Positions 5,973 to 13,866 of a DNA stretch of 14,389 nt are shown here, one piece after another (position 1 is the stretch's first letter; every line of letters begins with the position of its first letter). The DNA comes from an uncultured Lachnospiraceae bacterium. Lineage in GTDB: Bacteria > Bacillota > Clostridia > Lachnospirales > Lachnospiraceae. The translations under genes were made by a program, and so were the position numbers. The notes below the pieces were generated by a model. That model worked only from the letters and a program-made list of their open reading frames with translations. It was not told the origin of the DNA and searched no databases. The DNA is taken from assembly GCA_910588755.1 (NCBI GenBank), contig CAJUQZ010000118.1, forward strand, positions 1 through 14,389, read 5' to 3'.

Positions 5973-7043
5973 ATGCCCAAATTAAGAAAAACACTGCCAA
6001 AGGATTTTCAGGATCTGATCAATGCCGGAGATGATAATGCGCTCAAAGCCGCGCTGCTAAAATGCGAGGTGGGCGCCTATCACGGCTATTCTAAAGATAC
6101 TGCGCTTTTTTATCCAGGACTTTCCAGGGAAATAGTTGAGTGGCTGTTAGCGCGCGGTGAAAAGATTAATCACCAGAACCATTCCGGAAGAACACCGCTG
6201 CACGCACAGGCAGAGAGTGAAAAAGGCAGCGTGGCCCTTTACCTGGAGCTTGGCGCGGCTCTGGAAGCAACAGACCTTTGGAATGAGACGCCGCTGTTTC
6301 GCGCGGCGGTTTGTTATCGGACTGAAAATGTCAAAATATTGATCGCACATGGCGCGAATATCCATCAAAAAGACAAGATATTCAACAGAAATCCGCTGGA
6401 GGCCATGCTTTCAGGCTGTATGAACGCACATATTGAAAGCGCGGCAGAGATCGCGGAATTGTTTTTGAATGCCGGGATGAAAGTAAACGCTGATATGAAA
6501 AAGAGTGTTCTGCGAATCGGGAATGACTATGAATTTTACAAGTCAGAATTTCCAGCCGAATTTGCAGAGTCCACAAAGCGGGGAATGACGCGCCTGTATG
6601 AATTGTTTGATGTGCCGCCTGTTCCGCCGGTTGAGAAACATATGGAAAACGCACCCATTACGGTGGGCAATGACAGCTGGTGGAAATGCCATGACGAGCT
6701 CTGGAAGAAGCTGGTTCCGCCCAAAGGACATGCGGATACGGTACAGGGCGAGGTAATCCGCTGTTCCGGCAAGCTTGCGCGCGAATTGATGGATAACGGC
6801 GCCATGAATTGGGATGGCGAGTACCGTACCATGTTGAAAAAGATGCCTGAATATTTTCAGATGGGTAATCCTTTGGAGACAGCGATGCAGCAGGAGACAG
6901 AGGCCATTGTGTCCAGAATACTGGCAATGAAATATCCTGAAAGGATTGACAGGGAACCAGAGCGCATCATGGAGTTTGCAGTGGCGTATGTCAGGCTGAA
7001 TCCTGATCCGATTTCATTGAAGGAAACAGACTATTCCCGGTAA
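5973..7043 (+). CDS. Ankyrin-repeat protein with conserved C-terminal domain (paralog 1)
   Basis: 356 residues. A GTG at 5946 is in frame, but GGGAGG (5961-5966) 6 bases before ATG 5973 and the match MPKLRKTLPKDF to the paralog's MPKLRTTLPKGF set the start. About four ankyrin repeats span residues 40-175 (REIVEWLLARGEKIN, GRTPLHAQAE, NETPLFRAAV, VKILIAHGANIHQKD, AAEIAELFLNAGMKVN). A linker (180-225) leads to a second domain (about 237-303: LWKKLVPPKG, then DTVQGEVIR, then NWDGEYRTML) and an amphipathic tail with AVAYVRLNPDPISL. No signal or membrane segment, so it should be a cytosolic protein that binds a partner. Its paralog lies at 11883; I count about 32 identities in 67 positions of the second domain by eye. 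Function unknown. The TAA stop is the first three bases of a palindromic element. Confidence 0.85.
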   Translation: MPKLRKTLPKDFQDLINAGDDNALKAALLKCEVGAYHGYSKDTALFYPGLSREIVEWLLARGEKINHQNHSGRTPLHAQAESEKGSVALYLELGAALEATDLWNETPLFRAAVCYRTENVKILIAHGANIHQKDKIFNRNPLEAMLSGCMNAHIESAAEIAELFLNAGMKVNADMKKSVLRIGNDYEFYKSEFPAEFAESTKRGMTRLYELFDVPPVPPVEKHMENAPITVGNDSWWKCHDELWKKLVPPKGHADTVQGEVIRCSGKLARELMDNGAMNWDGEYRTMLKKMPEYFQMGNPLETAMQQETEAIVSRILAMKYPERIDREPERIMEFAVAYVRLNPDPISLKETDYSR

Positions 7044-7104
7044 GGAACTATTCAAAAATAACTTGTACATCCAGACTTGTCTATTTCTGAACAGTTCCTA
7101 AGAG
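7041..7104 (+). repeat. Inverted-repeat element between the ankyrin gene and epimerase gene
   Basis: GGAACT-A-TTCA (7044-7054) and TGAA-C-AGTTCC (7088-7098) are inverted repeats, 10 of 11 pairs, around 33 bases that contain the direct repeat ACTTGT. The outer edges TAAGGAA and GTTCCTAAGAG recur at 5852-5871. It has no T-run after the stem, so a small mobile or REP-like element fits better than a terminator, although a hairpin of this size may also slow transcription. Confidence 0.6.
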
Positions 7105-7127
7105 ACTGCTTACATTAGGAGAAAAAT

Positions 7128-7931
7128 ATGAAATCAAAAGTTTTATTGTTAGGCGGAACCGGTCTTGTGGGGCGCGCTATAAAAGAAGCCCTGTCACAGG
7201 ATTACCATGTGGTGGTCACAGCAGGGTACCACGAAGTGGAAGGCGGCTACCGGCTGCAGGCGGAGGATACAAATAAATTACTGGAAATTTTGGCAACCGA
7301 GAACCCGGAAATCGTGATTTCTTCCCTGCGCGGGGATTTTCAGGCACAATACAGATTTCATGAAATACTGGCGGACTGGTTAAGCGGGAAAAACAAAAGG
7401 CTCCTCTTTATCTCCACGGCGAATGTCTTTGACGGGGATATGTCTCAGCCGTGGACGGAGGAAGCCCTGCCAGCCCCGGAATCCGATTATGGAAAATATA
7501 AGAGGGACTGCGAAAGGATGCTCACGGACAGGCTGTCTGGCCAGTTGGTTATATTCCGTATTCCCTCTGTCTGGGCGCCGGATTGTCCGCGCATACAGAT
7601 GCTGCGGGAATATAGTGCGAGCAGGAAGCCGCTGCCCACATATCCGAATGATTATGTGAACGTGACACTGACAACTCAGGTTGGCGCATGCGCGGCGTAT
7701 GTCCTGACACATGATTTAAAAGGCATCTTTCATATTGGAAGTACAGACACAGTGGATTATAATGAATTTCAGAAAAAGGTGTGCGATCTTCTGAAAATCC
7801 AATATCCGGCGTTTGTGCCACAGGATATTCCGGAAAAAGTATACCAGGCCGTCATACCTGCAAGAAAGGAAATTCCTGACACGCTGCAGCTGACTGTTTC
7901 AAAGGTATTGGAAACTTTATGCAAACATTAG
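7128..7931 (+). CDS. NAD(P)-dependent epimerase/reductase, RmlD-like extended SDR
   Basis: 267 residues; AGGAG (7117-7121) is 6 bases before the ATG. Residues 1-15 (MKSKVLLLGGTGLVG) form the Rossmann nucleotide-binding turn GxxGxxG. ISTANVFDGD (95-104) supplies the catalytic Ser/Thr, and Tyr121-x-x-x-Lys125 (SDYGKYKRDCE) is the SDR active-site pair. The C-terminal half (FRIPSVWAP, YVNVTLTTQVGACAAYVL, GIFHIGSTDTVDYNEF) follows the substrate domain of dTDP-4-dehydrorhamnose reductase-like proteins. These convert nucleotide sugars, but no sugar-nucleotide operon surrounds it, so the substrate cannot be named. The family is sure, the reaction is not. It is 52 bases upstream of the broken topB, possibly in one transcript. 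Confidence 0.85.
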   Translation: MKSKVLLLGGTGLVGRAIKEALSQDYHVVVTAGYHEVEGGYRLQAEDTNKLLEILATENPEIVISSLRGDFQAQYRFHEILADWLSGKNKRLLFISTANVFDGDMSQPWTEEALPAPESDYGKYKRDCERMLTDRLSGQLVIFRIPSVWAPDCPRIQMLREYSASRKPLPTYPNDYVNVTLTTQVGACAAYVLTHDLKGIFHIGSTDTVDYNEFQKKVCDLLKIQYPAFVPQDIPEKVYQAVIPARKEIPDTLQLTVSKVLETLCKH

Positions 7932-7983
7932 TTTGTATTTGCTGTAAGGCGTATTTGAGAGAAAGAGAACGGGAGAAGAGAAC

Positions 7984-8841
7984 TTGGGAAAGAAGCTGAT
8001 CATAACCGAGAAACCGTCGGTGGCACAGGACTATGCGAAGGTTTTTCAGGTGTCGGGAAAACAGAATGGATATATCGAAAACAGCACATATGTCATAACA
8101 TGGTGCGTTGGCCATCTGGTGGAGATGGTCTACCCGGAGGAATATGATATCCGCTACAAAAAATGGATGCTGCAGGATTTGCCATTTCTGCCGGAAAAGT
8201 ATAAATACGGCGTCATCAAAAAGGTCAAACAACAGTACGATATCGTCCATGCCCTGCTCCAGCGCGAGGATATCGACACCGTGTACTGGGCGGGCGACTC
8301 CGGAAAAGAGGGACAGACCATCGAGGAAAATATCCGCAATTACGGCGGTGTCCGCAAGGGAATGCAGGAGCTGCGCGTGTGGATTGACTCCCAGACGGAG
8401 GAGGAGATCAAGCGCGGCGTGGCGCAGGCAAAACCGATGTCGGCATACGAAAACCTCGGCAAATCCGGCATCATGCGCTCGATCGAGGACTACGCAATGG
8501 GCATCAATTTTTCGCGCGTCATGTCCGTAAAATACGGAAAGCTCCTCAATGACGCGGCGGCGACAAAGGGCTATACCGCGATTGCCGTGGGCAGGGTTAT
8601 GACCTGTGTTCTTGGCATGGTCGTCAACAGGGAGCGCGAGATCCGCAATTTTAAGGAAACCCCGTTTTACAGGGTTGCGGGGGATTTTACAGACGCGCAT
8701 ATCGAGGCGGAGTGGCGGGCAGTGGAAGGCTCTGTTTACTTTGAATCCCCGAAACTCTACAAAGAAAACGGATTCAGGGAAAAGCAGGATGCAGAGACAT
8801 TAATCACTTCTTTCGAAGAAAAAGGCGCCGCTTCTTTTTAA
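7984..8841 (+). CDS. topB: DNA topoisomerase III, N-terminal part of a frameshifted gene
   Basis: This 285-codon frame starts at TTG 7984 (GGGAG 8 bases upstream; no ATG or GTG fits) with GKKLIITEKPSVAQDYAKVF, the Toprim-domain start of type IA topoisomerases. Glu9 is the conserved Toprim glutamate, and AGDSGKEGQTIEENI (about 101-115) is the metal-binding stretch in the form used by clostridial TopB. SIEDYAMGINFSRVMSVKYG and AIAVGRVMTCVLGMVVNRERE continue the catalytic core. The frame then runs into TAA 8839-8841, just where the family goes on with APLLFNLAELQ, which is present in the +1 frame. About 15 residues usually found between the FEEK-like segment and PLLFNL are also missing, so a small out-of-frame deletion near 8815 is likelier than a single-base error. 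Alone this piece lacks the active-site tyrosine. Confidence 0.88.
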   Translation: MGKKLIITEKPSVAQDYAKVFQVSGKQNGYIENSTYVITWCVGHLVEMVYPEEYDIRYKKWMLQDLPFLPEKYKYGVIKKVKQQYDIVHALLQREDIDTVYWAGDSGKEGQTIEENIRNYGGVRKGMQELRVWIDSQTEEEIKRGVAQAKPMSAYENLGKSGIMRSIEDYAMGINFSRVMSVKYGKLLNDAAATKGYTAIAVGRVMTCVLGMVVNREREIRNFKETPFYRVAGDFTDAHIEAEWRAVEGSVYFESPKLYKENGFREKQDAETLITSFEEKGAASF

Positions 8842-11551
8842 TCTGGCGGAACTGCAGGCGGAGTGCGCAAAACGCTTCAAGATCAGTCCGGACCAGACGC
8901 TGCAGGTCGCGCAGGATTTGTATGAGAAAAAGCTTGCGACTTATCCAAGGACAGACGCGCGGGTGTTGACAACGGCCGTTGCAAAAGAGATTGACAAGAA
9001 TCTAAACGGCCTCAAAGGATATACGCCAACGCAGAATTTTACAGGCCAGATACTGACAAAAAAGCTCTATACAGCTATTGCAAAGACGCAGTATACAGAT
9101 GACAGCAAGGTGACAGACCACTATGCCATCATACCGACGGGGCAGCTGACAGAGCTTAGGTCCCTGACGCCGCTCCAGGCCAAGGTTTTTGAGCTGATCG
9201 TGCGTCGGTTTCTGAGTATTTTTTATCCGCCGGCGGAGTATCAGACCTTAAAACTGGTAGTCGGCATCGAAAAAGAGTCGTTATTTGCCTCTGCAAAGGT
9301 GTTAAAAGTATTGGGATATCTCGAGGTGCTTGGAAAGACGCTCGAGGACGCTGACGAGGACGAGGGGTCAGGAGACAGTCAGAATAATGCCGGCAAACCT
9401 GCACAGGAAAGGCAAAATCCTAAAAAGCTGCTTGCCCTTGCAGGCACGTTAAAGCAGGGCGACATTTTAACTGTAAATGGGTTTGCAGTCAAAGAGAGCA
9501 AAACGACACCGCCCAAGCGCTATACATCAGGCTCAATGATTCTTGCGATGGAAAATGCGGGACAGCTTATAGAGGACGAGGAGCTCCGCGCACAGATCAA
9601 GGGCTCTGGCATCGGGACGAGTGCAACGCGCGCGGAAATTATCCGCAAATTAATCCGCATCGGTTATCTGAACCTCAACCAGAAGACACAGGTCATCACA
9701 CCGCAGAACTTTGGCGAGATGGTGTATGAGGTGGTTGCGATGACGGTGCCGGCGCTGCTAAATCCAAAGATGACAGCCTCGTGGGAAAAAGGATTAGACG
9801 GCATCACAAACGGAACGGTTGACGTGAACGACTATCGCGCAAAACTCGAGGACTTTATCCGCAGGGAGACGATACAGATTCGCGACAGGGACCTGACCAG
9901 CCAGCTTGCCGCACAGATCAGCCCGTTTGCCGGCAAAGGCGCCAGAGGGCCGGGTGCGCGCAGAAAGCTTGACGTCCAGTGCCCGCAGTGCGGCGGGGAT
10001 ATCGTTACGACGCCGTTTGGCTACGGCTGTGCGAATTATCAGAAGGACGGCAGTGGCTGTCGTTTTGTAATCGGCACAATTGCGGGAAGAAGCCTGTCCG
10101 ACGAAGAATGTACCACGCTCATCAAAGAGTGGAGAACTGACGTTCTAAACGGCTTTGAGTCGAAGCAGAAGAAAAAGTTTGATGCCAGCCTGGTGCTGCA
10201 CAAAAATGAAGACGGGACAGTGGAGGTTCAGTTTGACTTTTCACAGGTTCAGCCGCAGGTGCTCGAGGACGCTGTGTGCCCGGACTGCGGCGGGGCAATG
10301 ATGATCAAGGGCTTTGGTTACGGCTGTGCAAATTACAATCCCAAGGAGCCGTCCAGCTGCAGGTTTGCGGTCGGAAAGATCGCTGACAAGGCGTTAAGTC
10401 CCGCGCAGGTAAAAGAGCTGCTGAACAATGGTATCACCCAGACAATCAGGGGCTTTAAGAGCAAAAACGGCAAGAAGTTTGACGCCTGCCTGATGCTGGA
10501 GAAGGACGCTGACGGTAAGCATTCCGTCGTCTTTAATTTTGACAAGGTGGAAGCAAAAAAAATCAAGGATGTTGTCTGTCCGCTGTGCGGCGGGGAGATT
10601 GTCCAGACGCCGTTTGGCTATGGCTGTGCAAACTATGACAGGCTCGACGAGGGCAGCTGCAGGTTCTCGGTTGGCAAAATGGCCGGAAAGGATTTGACAG
10701 AGGCGCAGGTAAAGGAGCTTTTGACAAACGGCATAACGCAGACCATTCGCGGATTTAAGTCCAAGGCCGGCAAAAAATTTGATGCCCGCGTGGCATTTGC
10801 CCGGGACGAAGCGGGCAAAATCACAGGCCTTAAATTTGACTTTGACGATATCGAACAGCAAAAGCTCAAGGACGCAAAATGTCCGCTGTGCGGCGGCGAG
10901 ATTGTCAGGACAACGTTTGGCTATGGCTGTTCGAATTACAGCAGGGAGGATATCGAGCATAGCTGCCGTTTTTCGGTGAACAGCAAAATTGCCGGAATCA
11001 AGATGACAGACAGCATTGTCAAACAATTGCTTACGCAGAAAAAGACGGACATGATACAGGGTTTTACGGCAAAAAGCGGGGCAAAATTTGATGCGCCGTT
11101 AAAGCTGACAGATGACGGACAGGTCGTGTTCGATTTCCCCGACAGACCAGTGCCGGCAGAGACAAAGCTTGCATGTCCCAGGTGCAACGCGCATAAACTG
11201 AAAAAGAGCCAGTGGTATTACGAGTGTGCGTGCGGCTTTAAGATCGGCCATACCGTGGCGCAGGTGCCTGTTTCAGAGGAACAGATGCAGGAGCTTTTTA
11301 CAGCCGGAAAGACAAGCGAAAAGATAACCGGGTTTGTGTCAAAGGCGGGGAAACAGTTTGACGCATATTTGAAATACACAGACGAAAAGATACAGTTTGA
11401 TTTTGACAACCAGACCGCACCACCAGAAGGCGGATTGCAGACGCAGACCCCGCAGCCCTGGCTGGACGCGGAACCCGCCGCGGACGAGTACTGGGCATCC
11501 CTGATGGCCGTGGCAGCAGATGAGACCGCGGCAGATGATATGATTGTCTGA
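8816..11551 (+). CDS. topB: DNA topoisomerase III, C-terminal part with five Cys4 repeats
   Basis: Family-like sequence in this frame begins with KKKAPLLFNLAELQ (8816 on); the first start-like codon is TTG 8918, with no ribosome binding site, so this is the downstream part of the broken topB and not an independent gene. The catalytic tyrosine is in LATYPRTDARVL (Tyr codon 8942-8944). GSGIGTSATRAEII and LNPKMTASWEKGLDGI are further core motifs. From about 9967 five repeats of about 100 residues follow (starts near 9967, 10271, 10571, 10874, 11168), each CPxCGG...FGYGCANY...C-RF...GFxSKxGKKFDA, the C-terminal repeat of topoisomerases (Toprim_Crpt type, zinc-ribbon-like). The fifth has lost part of the pattern. 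The enzyme relaxes and decatenates DNA. With the first piece the intact gene would encode about 1190 residues, long for TopB because of these repeats. Confidence 0.88.
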   Translation, partial: KKKAPLLFNLAELQAECAKRFKISPDQTLQVAQDLYEKKLATYPRTDARVLTTAVAKEIDKNLNGLKGYTPTQNFTGQILTKKLYTAIAKTQYTDDSKVTDHYAIIPTGQLTELRSLTPLQAKVFELIVRRFLSIFYPPAEYQTLKLVVGIEKESLFASAKVLKVLGYLEVLGKTLEDADEDEGSGDSQNNAGKPAQERQNPKKLLALAGTLKQGDILTVNGFAVKESKTTPPKRYTSGSMILAMENAGQLIEDEELRAQIKGSGIGTSATRAEIIRKLIRIGYLNLNQKTQVITPQNFGEMVYEVVAMTVPALLNPKMTASWEKGLDGITNGTVDVNDYRAKLEDFIRRETIQIRDRDLTSQLAAQISPFAGKGARGPGARRKLDVQCPQCGGDIVTTPFGYGCANYQKDGSGCRFVIGTIAGRSLSDEECTTLIKEWRTDVLNGFESKQKKKFDASLVLHKNEDGTVEVQFDFSQVQPQVLEDAVCPDCGGAMMIKGFGYGCANYNPKEPSSCRFAVGKIADKALSPAQVKELLNNGITQTIRGFKSKNGKKFDACLMLEKDADGKHSVVFNFDKVEAKKIKDVVCPLCGGEIVQTPFGYGCANYDRLDEGSCRFSVGKMAGKDLTEAQVKELLTNGITQTIRGFKSKAGKKFDARVAFARDEAGKITGLKFDFDDIEQQKLKDAKCPLCGGEIVRTTFGYGCSNYSREDIEHSCRFSVNSKIAGIKMTDSIVKQLLTQKKTDMIQGFTAKSGAKFDAPLKLTDDGQVVFDFPDRPVPAETKLACPRCNAHKLKKSQWYYECACGFKIGHTVAQVPVSEEQMQELFTAGKTSEKITGFVSKAGKQFDAYLKYTDEKIQFDFDNQTAPPEGGLQTQTPQPWLDAEPAADEYWASLMAVAADETAADDMIV

Positions 11552-11828
11552 TATTTCTCCAAAGCCGGAATTTGAAACGGATGAGGCGAGAAGCTATTTT
11601 ATAACCAGATTGTTTATACATCAGGGTTTTCTCGCATCACCCCCAAATTCAACCCCCATTGCGGGAACGGATTTTGACATTGATCAGGGAAAACCCGTCC
11701 ATTTCCAAAAGAAAAATGGCAGAGATACTAAATGGTATGCGTTAAAAAAAGAACTCGCGGACATGAGCCAGGAGAAGATTGCGGAGTTTGTGGGATTCAG
11801 CCGCAATGGGAAGTGGGTAATATATTAG
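11544..11828 (+). pseudogene. Remnant: tail of an AlbA/HATPase-type regulator
   Basis: A 94-codon frame overlaps the end of topB by 8 bases. Its only upstream start is TTG 11544 without a ribosome binding site. Residues 5-30 (SPKPEFETDEARSYFITRL, then FIHQGFL) resemble the last strands of regulators with an AlbA_2 domain and a divergent HATPase domain, which commonly end in ...FETDxxRTYFLTxxxxHPxF. The rest of such a gene is absent, and the end (KKELADMSQEKIAEFVGFSRNGKWVIY) could be from another source. I read it as a truncated gene fused to the topB end by a deletion. A small expressed protein cannot be excluded. Confidence 0.45.
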
Positions 11829-11882
11829 AACCAAAAACAATCTGATTACATTAAAAAACTGTGGAAAAAGGAAAGGAGAACC

Positions 11883-13022
11883 ATGCCCAAATTACGAACA
11901 ACCCTCCCGAAAGGGTTTATTGAATTTTGCTATGACCACATGCTTGACTGGACAGCAGAGAGTATTGCGGAATGTAAGCAAATGCTGCTTCCATGTGATC
12001 CAAATGCCCGCGATCGCGGCGGTTATAAGGAAACGGCACTGCATAAATGTATCCCGTTGGAGGTTGTCGAATGGCTGGTGGAGCGCGGCGCAGATGTAAA
12101 CCTTGCAAACACCTATGGAACGCCTCTTTTTAAACATGCAGCATGGGGACATTATGATATCTGCAAATACCTGATAGAGCATGGCGCGGATGTCAATATC
12201 ACTGCACATGGAGAACGCACTGCGCTGATCAGTGCGGTTTACAGCAGCAGAACTGGCAACTATGACACCGTCTGCCTGCTCCTTGCACATGGCGCAGATC
12301 CGTGTCACCGTGCCGCAGCCTGGGATAACAGCAGAACGCCGTTGCGGTATCTGATGGCTGGCAGGGATACATCGTGGTACAAAGACAAGCCGGACATAGC
12401 GGAGGTATTGATCAAGGCGCAGAGAGAACAGGGTGGCATTCCGGAGGAGGAATGGAAGAAAATACAGGAAAATGTCTCGTTTATGGGACATGAACTGGAA
12501 CTTCTAAAATGTGATAGGGTTGATGAGTACTGCAGGGAGATTGAGGCAATCATGAACCGGTATTACACTATTTTTGACGTGGCCCCGGCAAAGCCAGTAT
12601 TAAAGCACGATGGAAAGTCCCCGATAGAAGTTGACGGGAAGTGCTCTGTCATGGAACAGCACAATGCGCTCTGGGATTACCTCGTTCCGGCAAGCGGCAA
12701 GTGTGCAACCGTGCAGGGCGAGGTCATTCGCATTACCGGACGCGTGGACAGCGAGGCAAACTGCAACGGCGGGGCAAACTGGGATGCTGAATACCGGAAG
12801 ATGCTTGATGCACTGGGGCAGTATTTTTTGCTGGGAAATGCTCTGGACGGGCATGAACTGGAAAAAGCGCAGGAGGCGGCCATAGAAATTAACCGTTTCA
12901 AAGCTGCTCCGGGGTGCTTTGGGTGTCAAAAACAGATTGATTTTTTAACTGAACTTGCGGTGAAATGGGTCAGGCAGAATCCGGAGCCGATTGCGCTTGA
13001 CGGAGTGGCATATAAGCGATAA
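11883..13022 (+). CDS. Ankyrin-repeat protein with conserved C-terminal domain (paralog 2)
   Basis: 379 residues; AAAGGAG (11872-11878) is just upstream of the ATG. Four ankyrin repeats cover about 46-180: YKETALHKCIPLEVVEWLVE with RGADVN, YGTPLFKHAAWGHYDICKYL with HGADVN, ERTALISAVYSS with LLLAHGADP, and SRTPLRYLMAG with DIAEVLIKAQ. Then come a helical linker (190-230) and the second domain shared with the 5973 gene (about 256-322: LWDYLVPASG, ATVQGEVIRITGR, NGGANWDAEYRKML). The tail LAVKWVRQNPEPIALDGVAYKR matches the paralog's end. This copy has clearer ankyrin consensus (GADVN) than paralog 1. No secretion signal; cytosolic partner-binding is expected. Partner unknown. It lies 57 bases upstream of a methyltransferase gene, probably in one transcript. 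Confidence 0.88.
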   Translation: MPKLRTTLPKGFIEFCYDHMLDWTAESIAECKQMLLPCDPNARDRGGYKETALHKCIPLEVVEWLVERGADVNLANTYGTPLFKHAAWGHYDICKYLIEHGADVNITAHGERTALISAVYSSRTGNYDTVCLLLAHGADPCHRAAAWDNSRTPLRYLMAGRDTSWYKDKPDIAEVLIKAQREQGGIPEEEWKKIQENVSFMGHELELLKCDRVDEYCREIEAIMNRYYTIFDVAPAKPVLKHDGKSPIEVDGKCSVMEQHNALWDYLVPASGKCATVQGEVIRITGRVDSEANCNGGANWDAEYRKMLDALGQYFLLGNALDGHELEKAQEAAIEINRFKAAPGCFGCQKQIDFLTELAVKWVRQNPEPIALDGVAYKR

Positions 13023-13078
13023 TAGAAAAATATAAGAAGTGAAAATAATACATATACAGCCGGAGAAGGAAAATAAGG

Positions 13079-13693
13079 ATGAATCCATGGGAACAAATTG
13101 CACTGTCTGATTATGAAAATCACATGAAATTAGCGTCTGTCATGCAATTACAGGACATGAATCAAATGATGAAAGGACAGCTGAACGCCCATCCTGTAAG
13201 CACTGTTATGATTTTGGGAATCGCTGGCGGTAATGGTCTGGAGCATATTGACAGAAACAAAATTCAAAAAGTATATGGCGTTGATATTAATAAGGCTTAT
13301 CTGACAGCGGTTCAGGAGAGGTATTCAGACATGTCCACGCTGTTAGAATGTCTCCACATAAATCTTCTCGAGGAAACAAAAAGGCTTCCAGAAGCAGAAT
13401 TGTTAATTGCCAATCTGTTGATTGAATACATCGGATATGATTGCTTCCAAAAGACAGTAAAACAGGTACAGCCCAAATATATTTCATGCATTATCCAGCT
13501 GAATGCAGGCGGTAGCTGGGTATCTGATTCGCCATATATTCATGTATTTGACAGGCTTGATGCGATTCATTATCAGATAGAGGAGGACACCTTGATTCAG
13601 GTATTGGGCCGCATTGGCTATAACTTGATTGCGCAGGTGGAAAGCCCGCTGCCGAATGGGAAAAAATTCGTCCAGCTGGATTTTGTTATCTGA
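13079..13693 (+). CDS. Class I SAM-dependent methyltransferase
   Basis: 204 residues; GGAGAAGGA (13062-13070) precedes the ATG by 8 bases. VMILGIAGGNGLEHID (about 43-58) is the glycine-rich SAM-binding motif I, and VYGVDINKAYL (about 65-75) carries the acidic residue at the end of strand 2 that binds the SAM ribose. LLIANLLIEYIG (about 108-119) is the motif IV region, and SPLPNGKKFVQLDFVI the last strands. A helical N-terminus (about 1-35) may form the substrate lid. I cannot name the substrate. From memory, similar short proteins in Clostridia are annotated only as class I methyltransferases. It follows the second ankyrin gene closely and is followed by the 40-bp repeat array. Confidence 0.82.
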   Translation: MNPWEQIALSDYENHMKLASVMQLQDMNQMMKGQLNAHPVSTVMILGIAGGNGLEHIDRNKIQKVYGVDINKAYLTAVQERYSDMSTLLECLHINLLEETKRLPEAELLIANLLIEYIGYDCFQKTVKQVQPKYISCIIQLNAGGSWVSDSPYIHVFDRLDAIHYQIEEDTLIQVLGRIGYNLIAQVESPLPNGKKFVQLDFVI

Positions 13694-13694
13694 A

Positions 13695-13814
13695 ATCTTA
13701 ACCTTGAAAATTCAGGAGCTTGTTGCCTTCCAAAATCTTAACTTTGAAGATTCAGGAATTTATTGCTTGCACTAATCTTAACTGTAAAGATTCAGGAACT
13801 TATTGCTTGCTTTT
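13695..13814 (+). repeat. 40-bp tandem repeat with three dyads
   Basis: Three units with exact 40-base spacing (starts near 13695, 13735, 13775), each like AATCTTAAC-N-TTGAAGATTCAGGA followed by a TTATTGCTTGC-like half. In units 2 and 3 AATCTT and AAGATT form a perfect 6-bp dyad with a 7-base loop; unit 1 has AAAATT instead. There are no unique spacers. It lies between the methyltransferase stop (13693) and the gene at 13867, so it may be a regulator's operator array for the latter. The remaining bases to 13850 are AT-rich without a clear promoter. Confidence 0.85.
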
Positions 13815-13866
13815 AATTTTGCTCATTTACAGATAAAAAAATAAATCAGGAAAGGTGTTAAAAATT

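Noticed and set aside
7041..7104. Terminator after the first ankyrin gene
   Set aside because: The stem has a long loop and no T-run, and both edges recur at 5852-5871, so a repeat element is the better reading.
7852..8700. 282-codon frame on the minus strand
   Set aside because: It is antisense to the Toprim part of topB and shows no family features.
8804..8841. Programmed ribosomal frameshift in topB
   Set aside because: A +1 shift would be needed, there is no classic slippery site (the A-run has five A's), and family residues are missing at the joint, so a deletion fits better.
10394..11026. 210-codon minus-strand frame within topB
   Set aside because: Its repetitive look comes from the Cys4 repeats of the sense strand read backwards.
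13695..13814. CRISPR-like array
   Set aside because: The 40-bp units are similar over their whole length, with no unique spacers and no cas genes nearby. The 64-bp array at 3801-3992 fails for the same reason.
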